Shown here one piece after another: positions 11,326 through 20,871 of a stretch of DNA of 64,000 nt. The stretch comes from Epiperipatus broadwayi (Eukaryota > Onychophora > Udeonychophora > Euonychophora > Peripatidae): positions 2,980,626 through 3,044,625 of the forward strand of contig JAQFVV010000050.1 in NCBI GenBank assembly GCA_028023455.1, given 5' to 3'. Both the position numbers and the translations under genes were made by a program. The first letter of the stretch is position 1. Each line of letters starts with the position of its first letter. The notes beneath the pieces are model-generated. The model made no database searches, had not been told where the DNA came from, and was given only the letters and a program-made list of their open reading frames with translations.

Positions 11326-12830
11326 ATTACATCGTCTGAATTGCCCAGAAGTTTAAATGAAGAAGTGAGACATGCAATTAAATATATGAAGAAAGGAAAG
11401 GCTCCAGGTAATGATGGAATTACATTTGATATATTAAAAGAAACAGGTGAAGAAATATAATTTTTTTTAGCAAAGTTATATAGCAAATGTCTAAATGATA
11501 AAGATGTACCAGATTATTGGAAGAATGCAGTATCAATATTAATATTTTAAAAAGGTGATAAAGAAGATAATAGAAATTACAGACCTATCAGCCTTTTATC
11601 AGTTTTATACAAAATTTTTACCAAGATAATTACAACTTGTCTACAAAGAACCTTGGATTTCCACTAACCAAGAGAACAAGCTGGATTTAAAAGTGGTTTA
11701 GTACAGTAGATCATATCCAGGTATTGAGAAAAGTTATAGAAAGGACAAATGAATATGAGTTGCCATTATGTTTTGGATTTGTAAATTATGAAAAGGCATT
11801 TGATTCTATAAATATTTCTTCAGTGATTAAAGCATTGGATCATCAAGGTATAGATCCAGGATATTGTCATATTTTAAAGAATATTTATAAAAATTCAACA
11901 GCAACAATTAGATTACATAATGATACTGGGAAAGTCAACCTTGAGAAGAGTGTAAGACAGGGTGACTCCATAACTTCAAAACTTTTTACAGCAGCACTGC
12001 AAGAAGTATTTTGAAAATTAAAATGGGAAGCTAAAAGAGTGAAAGTAAATGAGATTATTTAAGTCATTTAGATTTTGCAGATGATGTAGTTTTTGCAAAT
12101 AATGCTTTAGACCTTCAGAAAATGTTGCAGGAGTTATCAGATGATAGTAGAAAAGTAGGACTAAAGATAAATGTTAAAAAACTAAAGTAATGTTTAATCC
12201 ATTTTCTCAGCATATGAAAATAAAGATTTATTATAATGAGTTAGAAGAAATTAGCAGTTTAAAATACCTTGGTCAGGATATTAATACAGATGTAAACATA
12301 AAATTATTAATAGAATTAAACTTGGTTGAAGTGCTTTTCATAGAAATAACTTGATACTAAAAGGAAATATGCCTATGTGTTTGAAAAGGAAGGTTTTTAA
12401 TAAATGTGTTTTACCAGTTCTTACTTATGGGTCTGAGACTTGGACACTTAATAGAAAAGCAATACAGACACTTCAGACTACTCAAAGAAGTATGGAGAGA
12501 TGCATGTTGGGAGTAACAAGAAGAGATTGAAAATGCAATGTATGGGTAAGAGAAGAAACAGGTGTTACTGACCTCATTGAAAAAATTAAAAGATTGAAGT
12601 GGAAGTGGGTTGGACATATTGCTAGAAGATATGATAATAGATGGACAATTGAAATCTTAAACTGTATTTCAAGAGATTGTAAAAAACCCAGAAAGAGACC
12701 ACATGTTAGATGGATGGATGAAATAAGAAAGGGTGCAGGGATGTTGTGGAGAAGAAAAGCTAAAGATCAGAGAAGATGGATTGAACTTGGAGAGACCTTC
12801 ATCCTGCAGTGGATTTATAATGGTTGATGA
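11325..12830 (+). pseudogene. RTE copy B: nearly complete RT to 3' end, several frameshifts and stops
   Basis: Starts within the RT region at SSELPRSLNEEVRHAIKYMK and keeps the motif order KAPGNDG, NYRPIS, VNYEKAFDS, VRQGDSI, FADD, the LTYGSETWTLNRKA C-terminal region and the end FILQWIYNG. Stops and indels interrupt it at about 11,458, 11,549, 11,697, 12,012 and later. Endonuclease domain absent (5' truncation). It ends GGTTGATGA and then a TA microsatellite at 12,829-12,842. Confidence 0.88.
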
Positions 12831-12854
12831 TATATATATATATGAAACCATTAA

Positions 12855-12962
12855 TGGGGGTGGGATTCCACTTCTATTGCTAAAAGGAGGTTGCCTTGAC
12901 AACAGTTTGAAATTCTTGATTGTTATCTATATTGGGATTGTCTAAGTGTTTACTGGTTTCTA

Positions 12963-13000
<38 letters not shown>

Positions 13001-13006
13001 ATATAT
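12855..13006 (+). repeat. Family F fragment followed by TA microsatellite
   Basis: TAAAAGGAGGTTGCCTTGAC and TTGGGATTGTCTAAGTGTTT match the F fragment at 3,262-3,345. TA dinucleotides fill 12,963-13,006. Confidence 0.6.
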
Positions 13007-13079
13007 ATTATATCCTATTTTTATATTGGACTATTTCCATCATCTAATATTTGTTGAATGTCTTTAGAAAAGTTTAATT

Positions 13080-13250
13080 TTTAGTTAAATATTCCAAATG
13101 CATTCAACTGTTAGTAATATCACACAAACAGGTTAGTATATCACCAACTGTTAGTAATATCACAGCAAACAAATGTTAATAATATCACAGCAAACAGGTT
13201 AGTATATGCACTAACTGATAGTAATATCACAGCAAACAGGTTATATATCA
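13080..13250 (-). repeat. Short tandem repeat in PLE-2 tail (minus arm)
   Basis: Three to four imperfect copies of CTGTTAGTAATATCACA with AGCAAACAGGTTAGTATA, period about 30-45 bp. The mirror array lies at 14,950-15,110 in the plus arm. Confidence 0.75.
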
Positions 13251-13288
13251 CAATTTCGAGAGGTATTTTCTCCCCTCTTCTTCAGGTG
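13248..13288 (-). ncRNA. Hammerhead-like motif, PLE-2 minus arm
   Basis: Minus strand: CAC, CUGAAGA, a GAGGGG/CCUCUC-type stem, then GAAAUUGUG. Compared with the plus arm (14,913-14,955) two bases after GAAA are lost, so stem III is not formed. Degenerate. Confidence 0.4.
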
Positions 13289-13310
13289 TTCTGGCCTGAC
13301 CAGTGACAGT

Positions 13311-13393
13311 ACTAGCATGTGATTCAACCTGGGTCCTTAGATTCTTGATTATTGAAATTTAAGGTAGCTCTAACCAACTGAGCCATCCTGCCA
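13311..13393 (-). repeat. tRNA-like segment in PLE-2 tail (minus arm)
   Basis: Reverse complement of the plus-arm tRNA-like segment: GGCAGGATGGCTCAGTTGG opens it and CCAGGTTGAATC is the decayed B box. It lies between the protein end (13,424) and the hammerhead-like motif. Confidence 0.65.
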
Positions 13394-14804
13394 AAGGCAA
13401 CAGTATGTAGTAATTTCATATACTTATCTATGAGGTTCCTCCTGATTTCTCCACTTTTTCCTCAGAGCAAAGTTGATTAGTGATTTCCATACATTATGTA
13501 TAGTCACACTAGGTTGGCTTATGGGATTTTTTGCCATTGTCATGTGAGCAGCTTCTTTAAATTTTCTTCTTTGTACCTTTTCTTCTTTATCCAATATTTT
13601 TGTATTTTCCCAATTGAACATATGTTCATTGGTCCATACATGGTCTGCTATCTTAGACACATCTGTTTTCTCTCTTCTAATCATCAGTTTATGTTCTTGC
13701 AAGCACTTTTCAATGGGACTGGTCTCACCAATATATATTCTTCCACATTCACATGGTATTTCATAGATGCAGTTTTTTCTTTGCAGCATTTCAAGTTTAG
13801 GCTTTGTAGATGTTAGAATTCCTCGTAGTGTGCTATGGCTCTGAAAAGCTGTTCTGATGTTATACTGATTGCAGATTTTCCTTAATTTGTCTGCTATTTT
13901 TGGAATGTATGGATACACTACAGTACCAATAATTGTCTTTTCTCTTGATGGTTCTTTTTGTTGTCTGTTTAATGTTTTCTTAATAACAGCTGATGGATAA
14001 CCATTTTTCTTAAGAGTTTGTTCTATATAGATCTTTTCTTTTTCCAAATCACCAGTTTCTGAACAAACTTCTTTTGCTCTGTTCCACAGTGATAGTATAA
14101 CTCCATGTTTTGTGTTTCTGTGTGATTAGATGTATAGGCTAGGTATTTTCCTGTATGTGTAGGTTTTCGGTAAACTGTAGTTTTGATTTTGCCATGAGGG
14201 AGTCTTGTTACAAGAACATCTAAGAATGCCAATTTTTGTTCTTGTTCTGGTTCTATTGTAAATTTAATTGAAGGGGATATGTTGTTGATGTGTGTCCAGA
14301 AAGTTTGTAGCAATGCTTCACCATGTGGCCATACAACAAATGTATCATCCACATAGCGAAGCCAAACTTTAGGAATTCTAACATCTACAAAGCCTAAACT
14401 TGAAATGCTGCAAAGAAAAAACTGCATCTATGAAATACCATGTGAATGTGGAAGAACATATATTGGTGAGACCAGCCGTCCCATTCAAAAGCGCTTGCAA
14501 GAACATAAACTGATGATTAGAAGAGAGAAAACAGATGTGTCTAAGGTAGCAGACCATGTATGGACCAATGAACATACGTTCAATTGGGAAAATACAAAAA
14601 TATTGGATAAAGAAGAAAAGGTACAAAGAAGAAAATTTAAAGAAGCTGCTCACATGACAATGGCAAAAAATCCCATAAGCCAACCTAGTGTGACTATACA
14701 TAATGTATGGAAATCACTAATCAACTTTGCTCTGAGGAAAAAGTGGAGAAATCAGGAGGAACCTCATAGATAAGTATATGAAATTACTACATACTGTTGC
14801 CTTT

Positions 14805-14888
14805 GGCAGGATGGCTCAGTTGGTTAGAGCATTACCTTAAATTTCAATAATCAAGAATCTAAGGACCCAGGTTCGAATCCCATGCTAG
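14805..14888 (+). repeat. tRNA-like segment in PLE-2 tail (plus arm)
   Basis: A-box-like TGGCTCAGTTGGTTAGAGC and an exact B-box core GGTTCGAATCC are spaced by an enlarged anticodon region in which CCTTA can pair with TAAGG around an A/T-rich loop of about 20 nt. The enlarged loop resembles an intron-bearing or degenerate tRNA. The acceptor ends (GGCAGGA and TGCTAGT) do not pair well, so it is tRNA-derived rather than a gene. It starts 32 bp after the endonuclease stop codon. Possible internal RNA polymerase III promoter. Confidence 0.7.
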
Positions 14889-14912
14889 TACTGTCACTGG
14901 TCAGGCCAGCAA

Positions 14913-14955
14913 CACCTGAAGAAGAGGGGAGAAAAATACCTCTCGAAACGTTGTG
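14913..14955 (+). ncRNA. Hammerhead-like ribozyme motif, PLE-2 plus arm
   Basis: CAC, CUGAAGA (14,916-14,922), one extra A, a 6-bp stem GAGGGG/CCUCUC with loop AGAAAAAUA, GAAA (14,945-14,948), then CGUU and GUG, which can pair with the leading CAC as stem I. ACGU after GAA is a palindrome, so stem III could form only in a dimer. The extra A before stem II departs from the canonical core, so activity is uncertain. PLE tails are a known location for hammerheads. Confidence 0.5.
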
Positions 14956-15110
14956 CATATACTAACCTGTTTGCTGTGATATTACTAACAATTAGTGCAT
15001 ATACTAACCTGTTTGCTGTGATATTATTAACATTTGTTTGCTGTGATATTACTAACAGTTGGTGCATATACTAACCTGTTTGCTGTGATATTACTAACAG
15101 TTGAATGCAT
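14950..15110 (+). repeat. Short tandem repeat in PLE-2 tail (plus arm)
   Basis: Repeats of GTGCATATACTAACCTGTTT and GCTGTGATATTACTAACAG, about 3-4 copies, mirror image of 13,080-13,250. Confidence 0.8.
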
Positions 15111-15240
15111 TTGGAATATTTAACTAAAAATTAAACTTTTCTAAAGACATTCAACACACATATTAGATGATGGAAATAGTCCAATATAAAAATACAGCTA
15201 GAACACCATCATCACAAACCTTCAGAAAAACAATATATAT

Positions 15241-16925
15241 ATCATCATCATCAACCATTATCAATCCACTGCAGGATGAAGGTCTCTCCAAGTTTAATCC
15301 ATCTTCTCCGATCTTTAAATTCTCTTCTCCACAACACCCCTGCACATTTTCTTATTTCATCCATCCATCTTACATGTGGTCTCTTTTTGGGTCTTTTACA
15401 ATCTCTTGGAATCCAGTTTAAAATTTCAATTGTCCATCTATTATCATCTCTTCTAGCAATATGTCCAGCCCAACTCCATTTCAATCTTTTAATTTTTTCA
15501 ATAAAGTCAGTAACACCTGTTTGTTGTCTTACCCATACATTGCATTTTCGATCTCTTCTTGTTACTCCCAACATACATCTCTCCATACTCCTTTGAGTGG
15601 TCTGAAGTCTCTGTATTGCTCTTCTATTAAGTGTCCAAGTCTCAGATCCATAAGTAAGAACTGGTAAAACACATTTGTTAAAAACCATCCTTTTCAAACA
15701 CATAGGCATATTTCCTTTTAGTATCAAGTTATTTCTACCAAAAGCACTCCAACCAAGTTTAATTCTATGATTAATTTCCTCCATTATGTTTCCATTTGTA
15801 TTAATAATCTGACAAGGGTATTTGTAACTGTTAACTTCTTCTAATTCTTCATAATCAATCTTTATTTTCATATTTTGAACAAATCGATTAAACATTACTT
15901 TAGTCTTTTTAACATTTATCTTTAGTCCTACTTTTCTACTTTCATCTGCTAACTCCTGCAACATTTCCTGCAGCTCCGAAGCATTATTTGCAAAAACAAC
16001 TACATCATCTGCGAAATCTAAATGACTTAAATACTCTCCATTTACTTTCACTCCTTTAGTTTCCCATTTTAATCCACAAAATACTTCTTGCAGCACTGCT
16101 GTAAAGAGTTTTGGAGATATGGTGTCACCTTGTCTTACACCTTTCTCAATGTTGATTTTTCCAGTATCATTATGTAATCTAATTGTTGCTGTTGCATTTT
16201 TATAAATATTCTTTAAAATATGACAATATCCTGGATCTATACCTTGATGATCCAATGCTTTAATCACTGAAGAAATGTGTATAGAATCGAATGCCTTTTC
16301 ATAATCTACAAATCCAAAACATAATGACAACTCATATTCATTTGTCCTTTCTATGACTTCTCTCAATACCTGGATATGATCTATTGTACTAAAACCACTT
16401 TGAAATCCAGCTTGTTCTCTTGGTTGGTGGAAATCCAAAGTTCTCTGTAGACGAGTTGTAATTATCTTGGTAAAAATTTTATATAAAACTGATAAAAAGC
16501 TGATAGGTCTGTAATTTCTAATATCTTCTTTATCATTTTTTTTAAATATTAATATTATTACTGCATTCTTCCAATCTTCCGGTACATCTTTATCATTTAG
16601 ACATTTGGTATATAACTTTGCTAAAATTGTTTCTATTTCTTCACCTGCTTCTTTTAATATATCAATTATAATTCCATCATTTCCTGGAGCCTTTCCTTTC
16701 TTCATACACTTAATTGCATGTCTCACTTCTTCATTTAAAATTCTGGGCAATTCGGAAGATGTAATAGATATAGGAGGTACTTGTTCTTTATTACTATATA
16801 ATTCTTGATAAAAATCTTCTACCAATTTCATGATGTCATCTCTCTTTTTAGTAATAATTCCATCTTTTTTTCTTATTGCAGATATAAATTTCCTACCAAT
16901 AGCAAAATGTTGTTTAAATAATGTG
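15241..16925 (-). mobile_element. RTE copy C: 5'-truncated retrotransposon with intact RT frame
   Basis: RTE/BovB-type non-LTR element on the minus strand. Element homology begins near 16,890-16,925 (RKFISAIRKKDGIITKKRDD just upstream of the first Met) and ends in a GAT/ATG trinucleotide tail next to TA repeats at 15,236-15,250. The apurinic-type endonuclease that precedes the RT in full RTE elements is missing. At the 5' side it abuts the K-family repeat, as does copy B. Confidence 0.92.
15251..16831 (-). CDS. RTE-type reverse transcriptase, 526 residues, no endonuclease domain
   Basis: Reverse transcriptase for target-primed insertion of the element RNA. Motifs in order: KAPGNDG (about residues 47-53), NYRPIS (106-111), AGFQSGFSTIDHI (141-153), FVDYEKAFDS (174-183, first catalytic Asp), GVRQGDTISPKLF (231-243), FADD (273-276, catalytic pair), GLKIN (302-306), LTYGSETWTL (392-401) and the RTE C-terminal region GHIARRDDNRWTIEIL (457-471) to FILQWIDNG. 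The thumb box usually read as YLG is YPC (338-340). The first Met is arbitrary: the frame stays open upstream for at least 30 codons. No stop or frameshift is present, in contrast with every other copy here, so this is the youngest; without an endonuclease it is unlikely to be autonomous. Coding-looking sequence but probably not a host gene. Confidence 0.9.
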   Translation of the reverse strand: MKLVEDFYQELYSNKEQVPPISITSSELPRILNEEVRHAIKCMKKGKAPGNDGIIIDILKEAGEEIETILAKLYTKCLNDKDVPEDWKNAVIILIFKKNDKEDIRNYRPISFLSVLYKIFTKIITTRLQRTLDFHQPREQAGFQSGFSTIDHIQVLREVIERTNEYELSLCFGFVDYEKAFDSIHISSVIKALDHQGIDPGYCHILKNIYKNATATIRLHNDTGKINIEKGVRQGDTISPKLFTAVLQEVFCGLKWETKGVKVNGEYLSHLDFADDVVVFANNASELQEMLQELADESRKVGLKINVKKTKVMFNRFVQNMKIKIDYEELEEVNSYKYPCQIINTNGNIMEEINHRIKLGWSAFGRNNLILKGNMPMCLKRMVFNKCVLPVLTYGSETWTLNRRAIQRLQTTQRSMERCMLGVTRRDRKCNVWVRQQTGVTDFIEKIKRLKWSWAGHIARRDDNRWTIEILNWIPRDCKRPKKRPHVRWMDEIRKCAGVLWRREFKDRRRWIKLGETFILQWIDNG

Positions 16926-17560
16926 TAAATTTGTGAAATTACTCTTCACAGATGTACTTTTAAATTCATATTAAATTGACACACACTCTTCCACCAACAA
17001 ATGTTTTAAAAACATAAGTTGTTCACTTTTGTTTTGAGCCTATTTTTTAAATAAGCCATCTTTTATTGATCATACTTAAATCAGGGCTTGGTCTTGTTAT
17101 GAACCTGATTTTGCAATTGACAAATTAGTTGCACTAGTTTAGTTTATATATCACATGGAAGAGAAAGTTTTTCATTTTTAACTATGTGTGACTTTGAAAA
17201 TGAGAAACTTTCTCTTCCATGTGATATATAAACTAAAATGGTGCAAGTAATTTATCTATTGAAAAATCAAGTTCATAACAGGATCAAACTCTGTTTTAAG
17301 CATGGCCAAGAAGGGTTGCGTTATTTAAAGAATAGTCTTTAAGCATAAGTGGGTCGCTTATGTTTTTAAATACATTTATTGATGGGAGCGTGCTTGTCAA
17401 TTTAATAGTGCATGTGTGATGTGTAATTTTCACAAACTTACACACACACACATATATATAATTTACTCATTTGAGTTATTATATATCAGTGAGACAAGCG
17501 TAATATTTCAACCTGTCTTTGCTATATATTAAGTGTATTTTTATTGTGTGTGTAAATATA
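16925..17560. repeat. Foldback repeat (family K), long inverted arms around 17,195
   Basis: The inner arms 17,092-17,174 and 17,205-17,290 are reverse complements with few mismatches (AAACTTTCTCTTCCATGTGA pairs with TCACATGGAAGAGAAAGTTT). Weaker complementarity extends outward: AAAACATAAGTTGTTCAC near 17,010 against GTGGGTCGCTTATGTTTTT near 17,350, and TTAAATTGACA near 16,971 against TGTCAATTTAATAG near 17,396. Resembles a foldback or MITE-like non-autonomous element. No coding region seen. Confidence 0.7.
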
Positions 17561-17611
17561 TATTAATTCAAATATTCCCACGGATAAATGAAATCATAAT
17601 ATTACTTATGG

Positions 17612-17712
17612 GAACTTCCATGTAATAAAAATATAATATCTAAATAACTGAAGTTTCAGTATAATAACAATTACTGAAACGTCAGTTTTTTAGCTATTAT
17701 ATTTTTATTTGA
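17612..17712. repeat. Short inverted repeat
   Basis: AAAATATAATATCTAAATAAC then TGAAGTTTCAGTA is mirrored after about 10 nt by TACTGAAACGTCAG and GCTATTATATTTT. The outer sequence GGGAACTTCCATGTAATAAA (about 17,609) recurs inverted at about 18,160-18,190, so family S copy S1 sits inside a larger inverted structure. Confidence 0.6.
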
Positions 17713-17749
17713 AATACAGACATTCTTCATATACTTGGAGCTTAATTGT

Positions 17750-18150
17750 AAATATAGGGATTTGAGCACAGACATTGAAGCACACTTCAACTATCCACAC
17801 TATCTCATATCACTGGTACATATGACCACACACAGGTAGAAAAGATAAATAATCAGCAATATATATATTTTGTGCTGAACCAGCATTCATCAGTTGATCC
17901 AGATTATCATCTCTCACACATATGCATATAATCAGTGCTCAGCTTATATTAAGATAGTAAATCTTCATACTTTAATGTACAGGCTTCAATCTACTCCAAC
18001 CTCCAAGTTTTCAGCCATCCATATCATTAAAAATGTGATGATGGAAAGCCCAAATACCATGCGGATGCCAATATTATTGTATCAGTCATATGAGATAGTG
18101 TGAATAGTTGAAGGGTGCTTGGAAGTCAGTGTTCCAATCCCCTATATTTA
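17750..18150 (-). repeat. Family S repeat, copy S1
   Basis: Minus-strand copy of the S family (others near 38,641, 45,830, 46,295, 52,310 and 61,860). Shares GATATGGATGGCTGAAAA, AACTGATGAATGCTGGTTCAG and a B-box-like GTGTTCCAATCCC. The hammerhead-like core (CTGATGA at 17,893-17,887 on the minus strand) is kept but the GAAA box is mutated, so this copy should be inactive. Confidence 0.7.
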
Positions 18151-18659
18151 CTTTTATATTTTTATTACATGGAATCTCCCAGAAATAATACTATGAATGT
18201 ATATGTGTTAAATGAGTGTAGCTTAATGTATATGAAATGTAAATATAACTAACAACATATTATACAGCAATATTTAAAAGTATAGCATAGATCATTTATT
18301 CTTTGAGCCGGAATGATTTTATCATTCCTTTCTTGATGGCATTGAAAAATAACAGACAAAGTTTATCTTATGAGCTCAATTTAATATGGCGTAGTCAATC
18401 TGAAATTACAATTGAATATTTAAAAAATAAATGCAATGTCTCATTTTTAATAACCTAATAATATTAATGAAAAGTCAGTTTTTTTTTAATTAAGAAAAAA
18501 AAAACACAGATGACTGATCACCTGCTACATGATGTTACAAAGTGTTCAATGTTACAATGTAAAACAATTATTGACCAGGTTTACAATGTACATAGGCTCA
18601 ATAACAAATATATCCATAAAAGGGTTGTATAATTTTGCTTAAAGTGTATCTATACATGG

Positions 18660-19575
18660 ACGAGCACAGATCTGCACTGCCCAAAAACTATCCATCAAAG
18701 GGGCACAGCAGGCCATCAGAGCAGAAAGGGCACTGAAAACTTTGACCCTGTACCCTCCCAGCAGGTTTTCTGGAAGCGGCAATAATCGTCAACAGCCCAC
18801 ACCCATAAACCAGACCCCCAACGGCTGCCATCATCAACCCCTGTGGAAGAAATGAGGAGTGCAGACCCGTGCCCTCAAATATTACAACAAAACTCAACTA
18901 CTGTTACAAAAATGATATTTCTAGCTGGAGTGTCTAGCATCCAGTTTGTCAAATGAATTTGTCTGTGGTTATGATCTTGATAAAAAAATTGTTCGCTTTT
19001 ATTCTTTAAATTTCTCAATCCTTATTAAAAGTTATTCATTAAGTGACTTCGTTAAAACAGGTGATTTTTCATCTTCCTCATCCGTTAAATCCAATATATT
19101 ATTATAAGCCTCTTGCATAACGTTATTTACCCCATACTTTGATTGTAATGCCTCTTCATACTTAAATTCTTGGTTATTAACATTAAATAATTTGTTTGAC
19201 TTACTTCTCTCATTAGTTTCAAATTTAGATTTTATAGATTTGTTCTTATTAATCTGATTCGCTTTTAGATAACGTTTTCAATTTTAAGCTTTTATTAATC
19301 GGTTTCACTTTTTAGATAACGTTTTCAATTTTAAACTTTTTGAAACCTTGAACTTTCTCTTTCCCTTGTGATATTTTGGGTTGCATATAGTCCAAATCAC
19401 CTGAGGTGTTTTCTTTGTTAACTGGATTCTCTTCTTCCATCAGTTGTTTATTTATATTGCTGTTTTATTGACTCACACTTCCCCCTCTATTCTGCACTTG
19501 ATTTGATACGTTCTCTGCCATTTTTGTTTTCACAACGATGTCATTTAAACCTTTGTTGCTGTTAGGAAACTAAAA
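18660..19575 (-). pseudogene. Decayed coding sequence of unknown family
   Basis: On the minus strand, about 19,526 begins MAENVSNQVQNRGGSVSQ and continues, with stops and at least one frameshift, as a Lys/Glu/Asn-rich charged segment to the acidic end NILDLTDEEDEKSPVLTKSLNE and a stop near 19,031. A local DNA duplication (TTTAGATAACGTTTTCAATT twice, near 19,266 and 19,313) lies inside it. Downstream, 18,897-18,688 is an open 69-residue stretch in a GC-richer patch with FQCPFCSDGLLCPF, which has a CxxC-like pair. I do not recognise either part. A decayed ORF1/gag-like or transposon protein is possible; a host pseudogene exon is equally so. Confidence 0.4.
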
Positions 19576-19924
19576 GTTTTCTTCATTTTGATAATAACAC
19601 TTAAAGGTAATGAGTTTACCCTCAGTTTAGCTTCAAAATATTACAGTGGAGCTTCGATATCTTTTTTTAATTCCACCTAATATAGGGGACCTGAAACTAA
19701 CATGTATTCCTATGGCCACGAGGTGGCGTTGTAATTTAACATGAACAAATTTCTCAAGAAATATTGTTTAACTGACTTTTGTTAAAAAATTGGTTGCATT
19801 TTTAATTTTGTTTTGATAGTAATAATAATAAAGAATGAAAAACCAAAATCAGAAATGCTAAATGTAACTGTGGAAATTACAAACTGAATCCATCAATTTG
19901 ATATAGTCTTCAGACACACATAAA

Positions 19925-20260
19925 TCTAGGAAGAGATGCATGTTAGAAATAACAAGAAGAGATAGAAAATAAATACATAGGTGATAACTGTTATTGTCAT
20001 CAATTCAGAAACTGTAATGGTGTTTAGCTGGACATATTTCTAGAAGAGATGATAATAGATGGACAGTTGCAATTGTAAACTGGATTGCAATAGTTTCCAA
20101 AAGACAAAAAAAGAGACCACATCTGAGATGAATAGATGAAATAAGGAAAGTATGCTGAAGTGATGTGAAGAAGAGAAGATAGATGTCAGAGAAAATGGAT
20201 TGAACTTGTGAGAGACCATCCTGAAATGGATTGTTAATAGTTAAAATGATGATAATGATG
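19925..20260 (+). pseudogene. RTE copy D: short 3' fragment, heavily decayed
   Basis: DNA-level match to the RTE C-terminal part: GATGATAATAGATGGACAGT, AAAGAGACCACATCTGAGAT and ATGGATTGAACTTG in the same order as copies B, C and F, ending with an ATGATGATAATGATG tail. No open frame remains. Confidence 0.75.
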
Positions 20261-20264
20261 TAGA

Positions 20265-20870
20265 TATAGTTTCATTAACATCATATTTCTTAAAAAACAA
20301 TTGTTTTTTGATAATTTCTTTTTTTCATATACAATTATATGAAATTCAGGTGAGTTTAATGATGTAAATAATTATTTAAAACTGAAAAAAATGTGAAATG
20401 CCATAATTCATTGGTTACATTTGCATTTTGATTTACAATGAAAATACTAAATTGACTCCTATCTGCTAAATCACACTGTATATCACTGAAAATATCTCAG
20501 TAGTTTTTTTGTACATAGAAATAGTAAGGGGCAGTACAGTTTCCTTTGTGACACTGTTTTTATTCAAAAGATTAAATGATAGAATGATTCTTTAAAGATA
20601 TAAAGTACCTGAAGAAAGTTAGAAATATTGAGTTCTTATAGTAGTGAGATGTATATCAACCTATTTTAAGTTTCAATTAAGAATGTTTCATATCTGTTTA
20701 TAATTATTCTGAAACTTCATAAGAGTAATGAGTACATTTTAATATTTACACACATAATTATTATGACAATAGGTCAAATATTTCTGGATTGAAGACATCA
20801 AATAAATTAAAAGCAATCATCTTTTTTAAAGGGTAATTCATATTGAAATTATGCATATTTTTTAAAAAGA
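20265..20870. other. AT-rich DNA, no recognised feature
   Basis: No motif seen on either strand. Confidence 0.5.
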
Positions 20871-20871
20871 T

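Larger units (their letters stand above)
13015..14370 (-). pseudogene. PLE-2 copy, minus arm: RT palm, linker, GIY-YIG, tRNA-like and tail
   Basis: Penelope-like retrotransposon read on the minus strand. It begins just before the catalytic box WLRYVDDTFVVWP, continues with LAFLDVLVTRL and VYRKPTHTGKYLAY, then changes frame at about 14,030-14,047, and continues through YPYIPKIADKLRKI to the GIY-YIG endonuclease NCIYEIPCECGRIYIGETS, ending at 13,424. PLE proteins join an RT to a GIY-YIG nuclease that nicks the target. Here the nuclease has lost one residue after ETS and has Cys where the partner copy has Arg (KRLQEHK versus KCLQEHK), a position conserved in GIY-YIG nucleases, so this copy is doubly broken. 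Downstream lie a tRNA-like segment, a hammerhead-like motif and short tandem repeats. Confidence 0.9.
14371..15205 (+). mobile_element. PLE-2 copy, plus arm: intact GIY-YIG frame and tail
   Basis: Head-to-head partner of the minus arm; the two meet at about 14,370 and share about 820 bp. The frame runs to a stop ending at 14,773 and encodes the endonuclease: CIYEIPCECGRTYIGETS, then RPIQKRLQEHK, then ADHVWTNEHTFNWENTKIL, ending near KKWRNQEEPHR. The Tyr of xYxIPC, YIG, the helix Arg and the later His/Asn/Glu positions of the GIY-YIG fold appear kept. The RT is missing, so the copy cannot move alone. Its tail contains in order a tRNA-like segment, a hammerhead-like motif, short tandem repeats and the end AGTCCAATATAAAAATACA. 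Confidence 0.88.

Noticed and set aside
13496-14701. 106-107 residue open frames antisense to the PLE-2 endonuclease
   Set aside because: Mirror-image shadows of the GIY-YIG coding strand; the same antisense peptide appears in both arms.
14805-14888. A functional tRNA gene
   Set aside because: A and B boxes are good but the anticodon region is enlarged, the acceptor ends do not pair, and the segment is repeated as part of PLE-2.
15276-15667. Open frames antisense to RTE copy C (and the like at 7,746-7,988, 12,411-12,617, 12,669-12,902, 53,580-53,983)
   Set aside because: Antisense shadows of RTE coding sequence.
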